In this document: positions 35,220 to 45,093 of the stretch, piece after piece
Layout: each line of letters starts with the position of its first letter
How positions within the stretch are numbered: the stretch's first letter is position 1
Assembly (NCBI RefSeq): GCF_021513195.1
Contig: NZ_CP090974.1
Span: 2,492,001-2,556,000, forward strand
DNA: 64,000 nt
Direction: 5' to 3'
From: Shewanella sp. OMA3-2
GTDB taxonomy: Bacteria > Pseudomonadota > Gammaproteobacteria > Enterobacterales > Shewanellaceae
Notes under the pieces: model-generated
Seen by the model: the letters and a program-made list of their open reading frames with translations, nothing else
Told to the model about the DNA's origin: nothing
Database searches by the model: none
Made by a program: the position numbers and the translations under genes

Positions 35220-38048
35220 TTAATGATTGATTCGATGTTGATGACCACCAACCCTTTTCGCTTGATACATTAAACTATCAGAATGCTTCATTAATTCTTC
35301 AGCAGTAACGCCATCATGTGGATACACTGCAATACCGATACTGGCAGATATTTGAATTGATTTACCTTCAACATTATCAATTTTAGCGAGTTTGCTAAGT
35401 AAGGTATTAGCCACTTTCTTAGCTTGATCTACTGTTTCTAATTGGTTAATAATAATGACAAACTCATCGCCACCGAAACGAGCCACAGAGTCGGTATCTT
35501 TAATAATCGATTTAAATACCTCTGCAACCTGAGCTAACAAAATATCACCTATGGCATGGCCATGAGCATCATTAACAATTTTAAAGCCATCCAAATCAAT
35601 AAATAACAAGGCAAACTTTGATTTCGTTTTTTGATGAATCTCAATTTCAACAATCAACTGTTCATCGAGTAGCGTCCGATTAGCTAACCCGGTCACACTG
35701 TCATGATTTGCTAAAAATACTAATTTATCTTCCGCATTTTCGCGACGTTGAATCTCAACTTTTAATCGTCTGTTCACAACCAAAACCGTTACAGTGATCA
35801 CACTTATTACCAATAACCCAATAATAAGGGAGTTCATCCAACGCTGATAAAAGCGATCATCGGTATTCAACTTAACATCGTTCCACTTCCGATAGAGATG
35901 TTGTTGAGCGGTCTTATCAACTGTACTTATCACTCGATTAATCAGTGGCATCAGCTCCTCAAGGCCGGAAAATATACCAATTCGACTCTGCTCATCGGCT
36001 AAATCGGCTAGCAGTGACAGTTTTAAACTTGGAAAATCCCCATTTTTTAGCACGTCAGCTAGCGAGGTGACTTTCTCGATAAACATATCTGCATGACCAT
36101 TAATGACGGCATTCAAACCAGAACGAGTATCTGGCACTAGCATTAATTTAATTTCAGGATATTGCTGTCTAAATTGTTCAATTAATTGATAACCTTCAAT
36201 GACGGCAATGACCTTATTATCTAACTGATTTATATTAAAAATGGGCGGTTGAGTAAGATCGCTGGCTACCGCCCAGGGTGAAGGCCAATAAGGTTCACTA
36301 AATAAGACACTATTATCGCGTTCATGATTATAAGCAAGACTCGCAACAAGCTGAATTTCACCGCTGCGAAGTTGCTGCATCATTTGTTCAAACGTATCAA
36401 ATGCAATGGGGATAATCGACACCCCTAATTGATTCACAAGAAGTGATTTCACATCAGAGTTGACCCCTAAAAACTCGCCGTTTTTACCTTGAAACTCCAT
36501 CGGCCGCCAATCTTTAATGTAACCCATTTTAATGGCGCCTAAACTCGCTAGATATGTTCTATCTTGGCTAGATAAAATAATTTTTTGATTCTGTCCCGAA
36601 AAATAACGATCATCAGGATTAATAAGCCATTTTCGCTCAATTTGCAGACGCTCTTCAGGGGAAATTAATTCAAAGCCAGCACGAATTCGCTCCTCCAAAC
36701 CACTGTCTTCCATACGGATCAAACTATAAATATCAGTAAAAAATTCGATATTAAAATATTGAGTAAAATCTGCCCAAAGCTTATTGCCTAATAAATAATG
36801 AGAAGTGGTCGCCGAAGAGGCAATAAAACCAATAATCTCACCTTTAAGTGCAGCATCAACCATAAGATCGGTCGATTCATAAAAACGTAATTGTGCATTT
36901 GGGTATAAAGCATGGATTTCAGAAATGTAGGGTGCTGTAGGAAACACTCCGATTCGAATATTGCCCAGTAAATTTAAGTCAGTAATATTCTTTTTTATAC
37001 TAAAAAAGCGGCTTTTCACTGACGTAATATGCCAAGCTTGTTTAAGACCAGTATTCATTTCATTGCTTTCAGGATACCCAATATGCACATCAGCAAAACC
37101 ACGCTTGATATCTGCAATAGAACTGTTCATATCACCTACAACAAAATCAATACTAATACCGCTTTTACTTGACCATAACTTCCATAAATCCACAAATAAC
37201 CCACGGGGTAAACCATCGCTACCAATATCAACAAAAGGTTCAACATCGCTTTGCATAGCAATCAACAGTCCGTCATTTTGACGGTTGTAACCTAACCAAC
37301 GACGTTCGATACGTTTAATTTGTTCTGGATCAACTTTTTGAAACCCCTGATTGATTCTATTCAATAATGAGGCATTTCCTTTTTTAACTGCTGCAACTAG
37401 CGTTACTTTCTCTATTGGTAGCCGAGTTGAACTGTAATAATCATTGGCAATGTTTTGCTCCAATGTCATATCACGTTGATAGCCTTCAATTCCGGCAAAG
37501 ACCAACACCTCGCCATTCATGGCTCCAATAAGTAAAGCGTCTCTGCCGCTATATTTACGAAAATTAAAGTTTGGATTGATAGCGAGAAGCGATTGTTCAT
37601 GGGATGACCCCTCAACAATCCCAATTTGATAGGGTATTAAATCAGTAAGCTGATGTTTTTTCCCAATCGATTTATGAATAAACAAATAAGTTTCAAGTGA
37701 TGTGATCGGATTAGAGAAATCAAACATAGCTTGTCTAGAAGCATTAGGCACCATACCGATATGTATATCGACATCACCCGACTGCAGGCGGTTTAAAGAT
37801 TGTTGCCAATTCTGAATATGGAATTCAACTTTAGTATTTGTAACAAGTGCCCACTCTCGCCAAAGGTCAACTAAAATACCCGCAGGCTGCTGATTTTCAT
37901 CAAAATACTGAAATGGATAGGTATCCTCTCCCATTACAATTTTCAATGTAGCACCTGTAACAGCGGTGTTTTGTGAACTTGCGATAGCATTTGCTATATT
38001 GGTAATACTGATTACTAAACAGAAAAGTAATCCGACGATTAATTTCAA
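35220..38048 (-). CDS. Diguanylate cyclase with three periplasmic substrate-binding domains
   Basis: A 942-residue membrane sensor predicted to make cyclic di-GMP. After a signal peptide (LIVGLLFCLVISITNIANAIA) come three tandem type 3 solute-binding domains, about 32-255, 262-480 and 500-735, each with an amino-acid-binding-protein-like start (KIVMGEDTYPFQYFDENQQPAG; GLLIAMQSDVEPFVDIGSDG; IKMGYIKDWRPMEFQGKNG). One transmembrane helix follows (about 752-774, MNSLIIGLLVISVITVTVLVV), then a GGDEF domain with the active-site GGDEF at residues 859-863 in SVARFGGDEFVIII. The signature is intact, so cyclase activity is likely. The inhibitory RxxD position reads KDTD, so product feedback through the I-site is probably absent. 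The ligand is unknown. It is monocistronic and divergent from cmoA. Confidence 0.9.
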   Translation of the reverse strand: MKLIVGLLFCLVISITNIANAIASSQNTAVTGATLKIVMGEDTYPFQYFDENQQPAGILVDLWREWALVTNTKVEFHIQNWQQSLNRLQSGDVDIHIGMVPNASRQAMFDFSNPITSLETYLFIHKSIGKKHQLTDLIPYQIGIVEGSSHEQSLLAINPNFNFRKYSGRDALLIGAMNGEVLVFAGIEGYQRDMTLEQNIANDYYSSTRLPIEKVTLVAAVKKGNASLLNRINQGFQKVDPEQIKRIERRWLGYNRQNDGLLIAMQSDVEPFVDIGSDGLPRGLFVDLWKLWSSKSGISIDFVVGDMNSSIADIKRGFADVHIGYPESNEMNTGLKQAWHITSVKSRFFSIKKNITDLNLLGNIRIGVFPTAPYISEIHALYPNAQLRFYESTDLMVDAALKGEIIGFIASSATTSHYLLGNKLWADFTQYFNIEFFTDIYSLIRMEDSGLEERIRAGFELISPEERLQIERKWLINPDDRYFSGQNQKIILSSQDRTYLASLGAIKMGYIKDWRPMEFQGKNGEFLGVNSDVKSLLVNQLGVSIIPIAFDTFEQMMQQLRSGEIQLVASLAYNHERDNSVLFSEPYWPSPWAVASDLTQPPIFNINQLDNKVIAVIEGYQLIEQFRQQYPEIKLMLVPDTRSGLNAVINGHADMFIEKVTSLADVLKNGDFPSLKLSLLADLADEQSRIGIFSGLEELMPLINRVISTVDKTAQQHLYRKWNDVKLNTDDRFYQRWMNSLIIGLLVISVITVTVLVVNRRLKVEIQRRENAEDKLVFLANHDSVTGLANRTLLDEQLIVEIEIHQKTKSKFALLFIDLDGFKIVNDAHGHAIGDILLAQVAEVFKSIIKDTDSVARFGGDEFVIIINQLETVDQAKKVANTLLSKLAKIDNVEGKSIQISASIGIAVYPHDGVTAEELMKHSDSLMYQAKRVGGHQHRINH

Positions 38049-38353
38049 GTGTCATCCCTATCTACTAGATATACTAATCATTATTAATGGAAATTAAGCG
38101 AGGCTTATTGATGATATTTCCACTAAAAACTAACAAAACTGAACATCCTTAATGTCGTAACTTACCTCAGAACGCGTTACTTTTCTAATAAATATTGTCT
38201 TGTTAGCGATTAGTTTTCCAAGGTTTCTGCATCAAACTGTAAATTAAGTCATCACACACAAGATAATAAAATTTAATATATTTTTAACCAGCACTTGCTG
38301 GTCATCACTATGATTAGCTAAAATGTGCTTAGAATTTTAAAACCTGTTATCAC
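38049..38353. other. Divergent promoter region, cyclase gene / cmoA
   Basis: About 300 AT-rich bases between divergent genes; must contain both promoters. I do not see a box I would assign with confidence, nor any small gene. Confidence 0.5.
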
Positions 38354-39085
38354 ATGCACTCAGAACTAGACAATATTTATGCTTCAGCGACTAATAAGGT
38401 TGCTGATTTTGTGTTTGATCAAAAAGTCGCTGGCGTGTTTAACGACATGATACGTCGATCTGTTCCTGGTTATGGTCAAATTATTAATACTATTGGTGAC
38501 TTTGCTAGTACTTATGTAACTAAAAAATCAAATGTTTACGACCTTGGCTGTTCACTCGGGGCTGCGACCTTGAGTATTCGACGTCAGATTGATCAACGTC
38601 AATGTAAAATTATTGCCGTTGATAATAGCCAATCTATGGTTGAACGTTGTAGTGAAAATCTTTCAGCCTATGTCAGTGATACGGACGTACAGCTGGTGTG
38701 CGGTGATATTCGAGACATTGAATTTGAAAATGCTTCTATGGTGGTGCTAAATTTTACCCTGCAGTTTTTACCCGTATCGGATCGTGACACATTAATTAAC
38801 AAAATATATCAGGGTATGCTACCTGGGGGCATTTTAGTTATATCAGAAAAATTACGTTTTGAAGATGAAACAATACAAGTCTTACTTGATAAACATCATT
38901 TAGATTTTAAACGTGCAAATGGCTACAGTGAATTAGAAATAAGCCAAAAAAGAAGTGCTCTTGAGAATGTGATGCGCCCAGATACACTCAACCATCATCA
39001 ACATCGCTTTGAGAAATGTGGCTTTCAACACTTTAACGTGTGGTTTCAATGTTTCAATTTTGCATCGATGGTGGCAATCAAATGA
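38354..39085 (+). CDS. cmoA: Carboxy-S-adenosyl-L-methionine synthase CmoA
   Basis: CmoA makes carboxy-SAM from SAM and prephenate, the donor for CmoB in forming 5-oxyacetyl-uridine at tRNA wobble position 34. The 243-residue class I methyltransferase fold has [20 protein letters not shown] and [11 protein letters not shown] at the start, SAM-binding [16 protein letters not shown], the acidic loop [14 protein letters not shown], and [15 protein letters not shown]. Its TGA overlaps the cmoB ATG (ATGA), so the pair is coupled. Confidence 0.96.
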   Translation: MHSELDNIYASATNKVADFVFDQKVAGVFNDMIRRSVPGYGQIINTIGDFASTYVTKKSNVYDLGCSLGAATLSIRRQIDQRQCKIIAVDNSQSMVERCSENLSAYVSDTDVQLVCGDIRDIEFENASMVVLNFTLQFLPVSDRDTLINKIYQGMLPGGILVISEKLRFEDETIQVLLDKHHLDFKRANGYSELEISQKRSALENVMRPDTLNHHQHRFEKCGFQHFNVWFQCFNFASMVAIK

Positions 39086-40074
39086 TTAGTTTTAGTGCAT
39101 TTTATAAAGAAATTGCAGATTCTAACCTGCAACATTGGTTAGAAACACTACCGTCTATTTTGGGTAATTGGCAGCGTGAACACAAACATGGCAATTTACC
39201 TAAATGGGAAAAAGTGCTCAACAAACTGCACTACCCCGCGCCTGATTTAGTTGATTTCACATCCAATGTCACCATTGGCAGCGGTAAACAGCTTACCGAT
39301 GGCCAGACTGAAAAGTTGTCTAATTTACTCGGTTTATTTCAACCTTGGCGTAAAGGCCCCTTCTCTATCCATGGCATTGATATTGATACAGAATGGCGAA
39401 GTGATTGGAAATGGGATAGAGTTAAGGCTCATCTATCGCCTTTAAAGAACCGAACAGTATTAGATGTTGGCTGCGGAAGTGGTTACCATATGTGGAGAAT
39501 GTTGGGTGATGGCGCAAAATGCGTTGTAGGAATTGACCCTTCTCCGCTATTCTTATGTCAATTTGAGGCTGTAAAACGTTTAGCTGGTAACCAACATCCA
39601 GTTTACTTATTACCATTAGGTATAGAAGAACTTCCACCTTTAGATGCTTTTGATACTGTATTTTCCATGGGCGTACTTTATCATCGTCGCTCACCGATTG
39701 ATCACATTATGCAATTACGTGACCAATTAAGGATGGGAGGTGAACTGGTTTTAGAAACGTTAGTAATAGAGGGTGATGAAAACGCTGTACTTGTCCCTAA
39801 AGACAGGTATGGAAAAATGAATAATGTGTGGTTTTTACCCTCAGTGGCCGCATTAATCTTATGGCTTGAAAAGTGTGAATTTACCAACGTCAGATGCGTT
39901 GATGTCGATACCACTTCATTAGCAGAGCAGCGCAGTACGACTTGGATGAAAAATGAATCACTTGTTGATTATCTTGACCCAAATGATGTCAGCTTAACGG
40001 TTGAAGGTTATCCCGCGCCTAAAAGAGCCATTATTATTGCCACTAAGAACCAACCAAATTTAGATTTAATTTAA
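39082..40074 (+). CDS. cmoB: tRNA U34 carboxymethyltransferase CmoB
   Basis: CmoB transfers the carboxymethyl group from carboxy-SAM to 5-hydroxyuridine 34, giving cmo5U in tRNAs that read four-fold boxes. 330 residues. The N-terminal region ([21 protein letters not shown]) and [21 protein letters not shown] are characteristic; the methyltransferase core has [30 protein letters not shown] and [20 protein letters not shown]. The start at 39082 overlaps the cmoA stop; an in-frame ATG at 39040 lies inside cmoA and is not needed. Confidence 0.96.
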   Translation: MISFSAFYKEIADSNLQHWLETLPSILGNWQREHKHGNLPKWEKVLNKLHYPAPDLVDFTSNVTIGSGKQLTDGQTEKLSNLLGLFQPWRKGPFSIHGIDIDTEWRSDWKWDRVKAHLSPLKNRTVLDVGCGSGYHMWRMLGDGAKCVVGIDPSPLFLCQFEAVKRLAGNQHPVYLLPLGIEELPPLDAFDTVFSMGVLYHRRSPIDHIMQLRDQLRMGGELVLETLVIEGDENAVLVPKDRYGKMNNVWFLPSVAALILWLEKCEFTNVRCVDVDTTSLAEQRSTTWMKNESLVDYLDPNDVSLTVEGYPAPKRAIIIATKNQPNLDLI

Positions 40075-40099
40075 CTCATAATATTCAACAGGAATTGAC

Positions 40100-40876
40100 A
40101 TGTTTAAGCAGGCACTTGTACTAACTACTGCATTATTGATTGTTTCAGGTTGTACAGCAACCCAGCACTCACACGCGCCATCAATCTCAAATGCTGATTT
40201 AAGCAGCACGCTGCAAACATCCCAAGCACAAATTATTACTGCTTTTAATGATCAATGCAGCCAACAATCAAATGATATTACTGAATTATCGACAGAGTTA
40301 CGTAAATTAAAAACCCAGGTTAGTGAAGCAATGGCACAGTCACAAAAACTTGCAGTCGCCCCTGTTGCTGTACCCGCACCTCGACCAGTATTTGTGCCAT
40401 CACAATGCCCTGAGTCACTTGTGGGTGAGAAATTCTTACTGGGCGAAGCAGAAAGTGTTTATATGGATGAAGTTAAAACCACATTCGCTACCCGTATCGA
40501 TACAGGCGCCGAGTCCTCTTCTTTAGATGCTCGAAATATTGTCCTTTTTGAACGAAATGGTGAAGAATGGGTGAGATATGATGTGATGACAAACGGGCCT
40601 GAAAAAGCGGGCAATACTTTTGAATCTAAAGTTGAACGTTTTGTTCGCATCAAACAAGATGCAGCCAGTGATGACGACCGCCGTCCAGTGATCCACGCAC
40701 ACCTTAGAATTGGTCAATATTCTGCTGAAACAGACTTAAATTTAACTGACAGAAGCCATCTAGATTATCCGTTACTTCTTGGCCGTAAGTTTATGAAAGA
40801 TATTGCCATCGTTGATGTAGGACAAATCTACATTCACGGTAAAGATAAAAACCAAGTGACCACACTCATTAAATAG
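40100..40876 (+). CDS. Lipoprotein retropepsin-like aspartic protease (RimK-associated, PF05618 type)
   Basis: 258 residues with a lipoprotein signal (LTTALLIVSGC, Cys17), a helical spacer (about 30-85) with repeated Gln/Ser, a proline-rich hinge (VAPVAVPAPRPVFVP), and the C-terminal domain (about 105-255). This domain carries TRIDTGAESSSLDARN, a D-T-G-A motif like that of retroviral-type aspartic proteases, and later LLLGRKFMKDIAIVDV. Older annotation calls the family ATP-dependent zinc protease, but the DTGA motif supports an aspartic mechanism. The same protease / 7TM transglutaminase-like / ATP-grasp ligase trio occurs in Vibrio, Pseudomonas and Shewanella. The substrate is unknown here. 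GGAATTGAC precedes the ATG at 40100. Confidence 0.85.
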   Translation: MFKQALVLTTALLIVSGCTATQHSHAPSISNADLSSTLQTSQAQIITAFNDQCSQQSNDITELSTELRKLKTQVSEAMAQSQKLAVAPVAVPAPRPVFVPSQCPESLVGEKFLLGEAESVYMDEVKTTFATRIDTGAESSSLDARNIVLFERNGEEWVRYDVMTNGPEKAGNTFESKVERFVRIKQDAASDDDRRPVIHAHLRIGQYSAETDLNLTDRSHLDYPLLLGRKFMKDIAIVDVGQIYIHGKDKNQVTTLIK

Positions 40877-40884
40877 GCGACAAA

Positions 40885-42388
40885 ATGCACTCTCGTAAAC
40901 CGTTTTATATATTTGTATTTTTACTGTTTTTTGTCGGTATTGGTGCCAGCATCTATCGTGGTATTGAACACAACGTACCATTTTTACCGGTGAGCAGGTT
41001 CAAAGTTGGGCTATTGATGCAAAAGTCAGTTTTAGTGGTCGTAACCAACCTGCTGAAGTGCAATTCTCATTACCTAATGATCCGGCTTTTGACATTCTGG
41101 TCGAAAACACAACCTCCCTGGTTACGGTTTAACTATTACTGAAGAACAAAATCGTAAAGCGATTTGGTCGATCAGAGAAGCGTCAGGGCCACAGTCTTTA
41201 TTTTACCGAGTGACATTGGTGCCAACGGGTAAACTGGAGATTGAATCCGATCAAGAACCTACTGATACAGAACTTTATCTTTGGCCAGCTACTGAGAAAG
41301 CCGCAGCTGAACAAATTGTAGAAGAAGTTTGGCTACGCAGTGCAACCAATTTATCTTTTGCAAAGCAACTGATGGAATTGATCAACGATGATAATCAAAG
41401 TCAAAATATGTCGTTATTGCTGTCGACCAATACTTCGACTAAATTATTCTTGCAAATGTTACATACTAAAGGTGTTCCTGCACGAAATGTAAGTGGCTTA
41501 TTGTTAGAAGATCAACGTCGTCGTCAAACGTTAACTACATATGTTCAAGTTTATCAAGATGGTTTATGGCACTTATTTGATGTCATAAATGACAAACAAG
41601 GTCGAGATAATAATCTTGTATTATGGGAATATGCTGGCGGCTCTGTATTAGAAGTGATGGGCGGTCGTAGCTCACAAGTTAGTTTTTCGATGCTACAAGA
41701 TACGCGTTCTGCATTAGCCACCTCTATTGACATGATGATGACGGATGATGCATTAGATTTTTCTTTGTACCAACTTCCACTTGAAGAGCAAAGTTTATTC
41801 AAGGGCATTTTATTAATCCCTATCGGTGTCATGGTAGTTGTTTTCCTTCGCGTCATTGTGGGTATCAAAACATCTGGTACCTTTATGCCAGTATTGATAG
41901 CAATGGCCTTTATTCAAACCACCCTATTAACCGGTTTAATTGGCTTTCTATTGATTGTGGCTTTCGGCTTAATGATCCGCTCCTACCTCTCCACACTCAA
42001 TTTATTATTAATATCCCGAATATCCGCGGTGATTATTGTCGTGATCTTTATCATCGGCTTGTTTACGTTAATCTCATTTAAACTGGGATTAAGTGAAGGG
42101 CTAACGGTAACCTTTTTCCCAATGATTATTTTAGCTTGGACAATCGAACGTATGTCTATTCTGTGGGAAGAAGAAGGCCCTAAAAAAGTCTTTATTTCAG
42201 GTGGTGGCAGCTTGTTTGTTGCAACAATAGCTTACCTCGCTATGAGCAGTGAATTAGTACAACACTGGGTATTTAACTTCTTAGGCATCCATTTGGTTAT
42301 CTTAGGTTTGGTGCTGGTAATGGGTCAATACACTGGTTATCGTTTAACCGAGTTAAAGCGCTTTAAACCCTTAGTGGGAGAGAAGTAA
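40885..42388 (+). pseudogene. UUP1-type membrane protein (inactive transglutaminase-like domain plus 7 TM), two frameshifts
   Basis: The N-terminal anchor (PFYIFVFLLFFVGIGASIYRG) runs in one frame to PFLP. A second frame continues GEQVQSWAIDAKVSFSG, then NQPAEVQFSLPNDPAFD and ILVENTT. A third continues GYGLTITEEQNRKAIWSIRE and stays open to 42388. Two single-base deletions, at CCGG (40987-40990) and CCC (41116-41118), account for both shifts. Joined, the protein is about 500 residues: an anchor, a periplasmic domain, a transglutaminase-like domain without a catalytic Cys-His-Asp set, and seven C-terminal helices starting near LFKGILLIPIGVMVVVFL. It overlaps the following ligase by one base (TAATG). 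If the shifts are real, the cluster has lost its membrane component. Confidence 0.82.
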
Positions 42389-43344
42389 TGAAGTATGCCT
42401 GGCCTTGGGAATTAAGCCGCGCAGGCGTGCTGAACATGAACAAGCGTAATATCGGTTATATCGGTAAATATAACCCACGTAAACACTATAAACGTGTGGA
42501 CGATAAGTTAATTACCAAGCAATTAGCATTGGCAAATGGCATAGCTGTACCTGATTTAATTGGTGTTGTTCAAGAGCAACATGATATTGAACTGATACCA
42601 GCGATGGTAATAGATAGAACCGGTTTTGTTATCAAACCCGCTAAAGGCTCTGGTGGCAAAGGGATCATGGTTATTACTAGAGTTGAGAATGGCCGTTACT
42701 ACAAGGCTAATGGCGACGAAGTGACCCCTAATGAAATATACCGTCATGTATCTAATACGTTAAGTGGTTTATTTTCGCTGGGTGGCAGACCTGACGTTGC
42801 TATTGTTGAAGGCTTAATTGTATTTGATCCCGTTTTCAATGGCGTCAGTTATGAGGGGGTACCGGATATACGTTTAATCGTATTTAAAGGATTCCCTGTT
42901 ATGGGCATGCTGCGTTGTTCAACGGCCGCATCTGACGGCAAAGCTAACTTGCATCAAGGTGCTGTTGGGATTGGGTTAGATATCGCCACAGGCAAAAGTT
43001 TACATGCGGTTCAATTTGATGTTCCGGTTGATAAGCATCCTGATACTCATTTCCCTTTATCGGACATTCAAGTGCCGCATTGGGAAACATTACTTCATAC
43101 AGCCTCAAGGGCCTATGAAATGTGTGAAATGGGTTACCTTGGAACCGACATGGTATTAGATAAGAATCGAGGACCATTATTGTTAGAGCTTAATGCTCGT
43201 CCAGGTTTAACCATTCAAATTGCAAATGGTAAAGGCATTCTCCCCCGCCTTAAACACGTAGAGTCTTTAAAAGGCGCGACAATGTCAGTAGATCAACGTG
43301 TAGAATATGCGAAAAAGCATTTTTGCGATCAGCCTAAGTTTTAA
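42388..43344 (+). CDS. RimK-like ATP-grasp ligase (alpha-L-glutamate ligase-like)
   Basis: 318 residues, cytoplasmic. ATP-grasp features are the lysine-rich FVIKPAKGSGGKGIMVITR (ATP-binding loop), IVEGLIVFDPVF, then DIRLIVFKGFPVMGMLR and, near the end, the metal-binding GPLLLELNARPGLTIQIAN. This family is related to RimK, which adds glutamates to ribosomal protein S6, but belongs to the separate group genetically tied to the retropepsin-like protease and UUP1; its amino-acid and acceptor substrates are unknown. Translationally coupled to UUP1 by a one-base overlap. The M3-like gene starts inside its last 38 bases. Confidence 0.85.
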   Translation: MKYAWPWELSRAGVLNMNKRNIGYIGKYNPRKHYKRVDDKLITKQLALANGIAVPDLIGVVQEQHDIELIPAMVIDRTGFVIKPAKGSGGKGIMVITRVENGRYYKANGDEVTPNEIYRHVSNTLSGLFSLGGRPDVAIVEGLIVFDPVFNGVSYEGVPDIRLIVFKGFPVMGMLRCSTAASDGKANLHQGAVGIGLDIATGKSLHAVQFDVPVDKHPDTHFPLSDIQVPHWETLLHTASRAYEMCEMGYLGTDMVLDKNRGPLLLELNARPGLTIQIANGKGILPRLKHVESLKGATMSVDQRVEYAKKHFCDQPKF

Positions 43345-45093
43345 TTTATTGGCCACGGCATATGCCGTGGCCAATCCTTTAAGCCTGTTTGTTGAGCAGT
43401 GTTTACAATTTGATGCTAAAACTCAGATTGCAATTCCTACTGTATGGCAATCATCAACTGCTTACTCATCCGCAACACAATCAGTATCACTAAATGAATT
43501 AATTGAGTTTGAGTCGTCCCTGCTGTCACTCAATAATTTAAATGATCGCAATAATTATTATCGCCAACTAACTCAAAAAACTGAATATCAGCAAAACCTG
43601 TTGATGTGTCAAGTTCATTTAGCGGATGAGCTATCATGGTTACTCAACCAAATCGATCCACAATTATTACAAGCCGATAAAACCAGGCTCAAGCTATCAC
43701 AATCTGATAAATCTTATTATTGGTTACTAACCAGTATTCAACAATTAAAAAACGCCCAGCTTAATGTCGACGGTAAGTCTTTGCTGCACGGTCTACAAAC
43801 CAGTATAGAGCACTACTTAAGGCAACAGTATTTATTCGATGCAAGCGCAGAATGTGCGCTAGACACTTCTTCAGAATCAACAAAAAAATCGATCCATAAT
43901 CTTTCTATTTCTACTACTGCACAGAATATTGCTCGTTATCTGGTTTTGCAGCCGAAAGCATCGTGTAGGCAACAAGCGTGGATTGCTTATCAAGGACGAG
44001 CTAAAGAAGTTAACCAAACAAGTTTACTTTCTATTCATAAAATTAAGACAATACAAGCACAACAAAACGGTTTTATTCATTCTGCTGACTTTCAATTAAA
44101 AAACAGTGAGTTAACCTTTAATCAATTAACACTTTTTTTAAACAGTCAAACAAAAAATATTAATATTGCACCTTGGAATTTACCACAAGCATTAAAAACA
44201 CTGCCAAAAGTTGAAGTGAAAATTCAAAATACTGCACATTTTATTGAAACAGCATTTAAACAATTTTCGCTATTTAATTTGTATTTTGAACAAATTCCAT
44301 CAAGCACACCCCCCCTAATATTTATCGCGTTTGGCATAAAAAAAGATTGTTAGGTGAAATTTATCTCAATATTGATGCTGGCATTACCGCTAAGCCAGTA
44401 AACGTTGACTATTACAGCATAAAACAGGCTGTTGTAGGACAGCAATTAGGGCAATATGCTTTGAACGTACCTTTTGCATTAACCAAGGTAAAACAATATG
44501 ACGATCTGGTATTTGCACTCAGCGATATTGTGAATCAGTTAGCAAAGGGAAGTCCGTTTTATTATGTTAATCAGCAGAATGTTTCACCACTTAATCAGCA
44601 GTTAGGTACCTATTGGTTAGCGACATGGTTAACATCAAGCTTAAAACTGGATCATGGACAACATCCAAGAAATAAACTCATTAATGCTTTTAAAAAACAA
44701 CAGCAAGTATTTCGTTCCAAAGTTGCCCTGCTCTTTTATCAACAACAAGATCTGTCTATATATGCTTTACACCAACCCCTTTTAAACCGAATATTGTCTC
44801 AATCCTTTGAAGACAGCTTTGGCGTCCCTTATTTAACAGCTTCTGATGCGATATTTAGTTATCTTGCCATTGCTAATCAAGGGATTAGTTATTATCTTCT
44901 TCTGTGGCAACAAGCACTCGCACAGTTAATTTACAGTGAAACACTTTCCGCCAGTCAAGCTCAGGAAATATTCGACTTAATTGTTGTAAATGAACATCAC
45001 CAAAGTCTTTATGACCAATTGTCGGCCGTTTTTAAACACCCAATGGATTTTGAACACCTATTATGGAGAATCAATTATGTCGGCACTAAGTAA
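43307..45093 (+). pseudogene. M3-peptidase-like protein without the zinc motif, frameshifted
   Basis: The first frame (to about 44315) has a signal peptide (FAISLSFNLLATAYAVA) and a long helical domain. At a run of seven Cs (44309-44315) the frame must change to join PNIYRVWHKKRLLGEIYLNI, the counterpart of the M3 strand usually read as ...G.LLGRFYLDL, and the second frame continues to 45093. The joined protein has about 595 residues with thimet-oligopeptidase-like order. Where M3 enzymes have LFHEFGHALH, this protein has VFALSDIVNQLAKGS, with no HExxH and no distal glutamate motif, so zinc peptidase activity is not expected. Whether it is a secreted pseudo-enzyme with another function or a decaying gene is open. 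It overlaps both neighbours. Confidence 0.6.

Noticed and set aside
44309-44315. Phase-variable poly-C tract in the M3-like gene
   Set aside because: Seven Cs could slip in vivo, but the same one-base problem occurs at much shorter runs in unrelated housekeeping genes here, so phase variation has no specific support.
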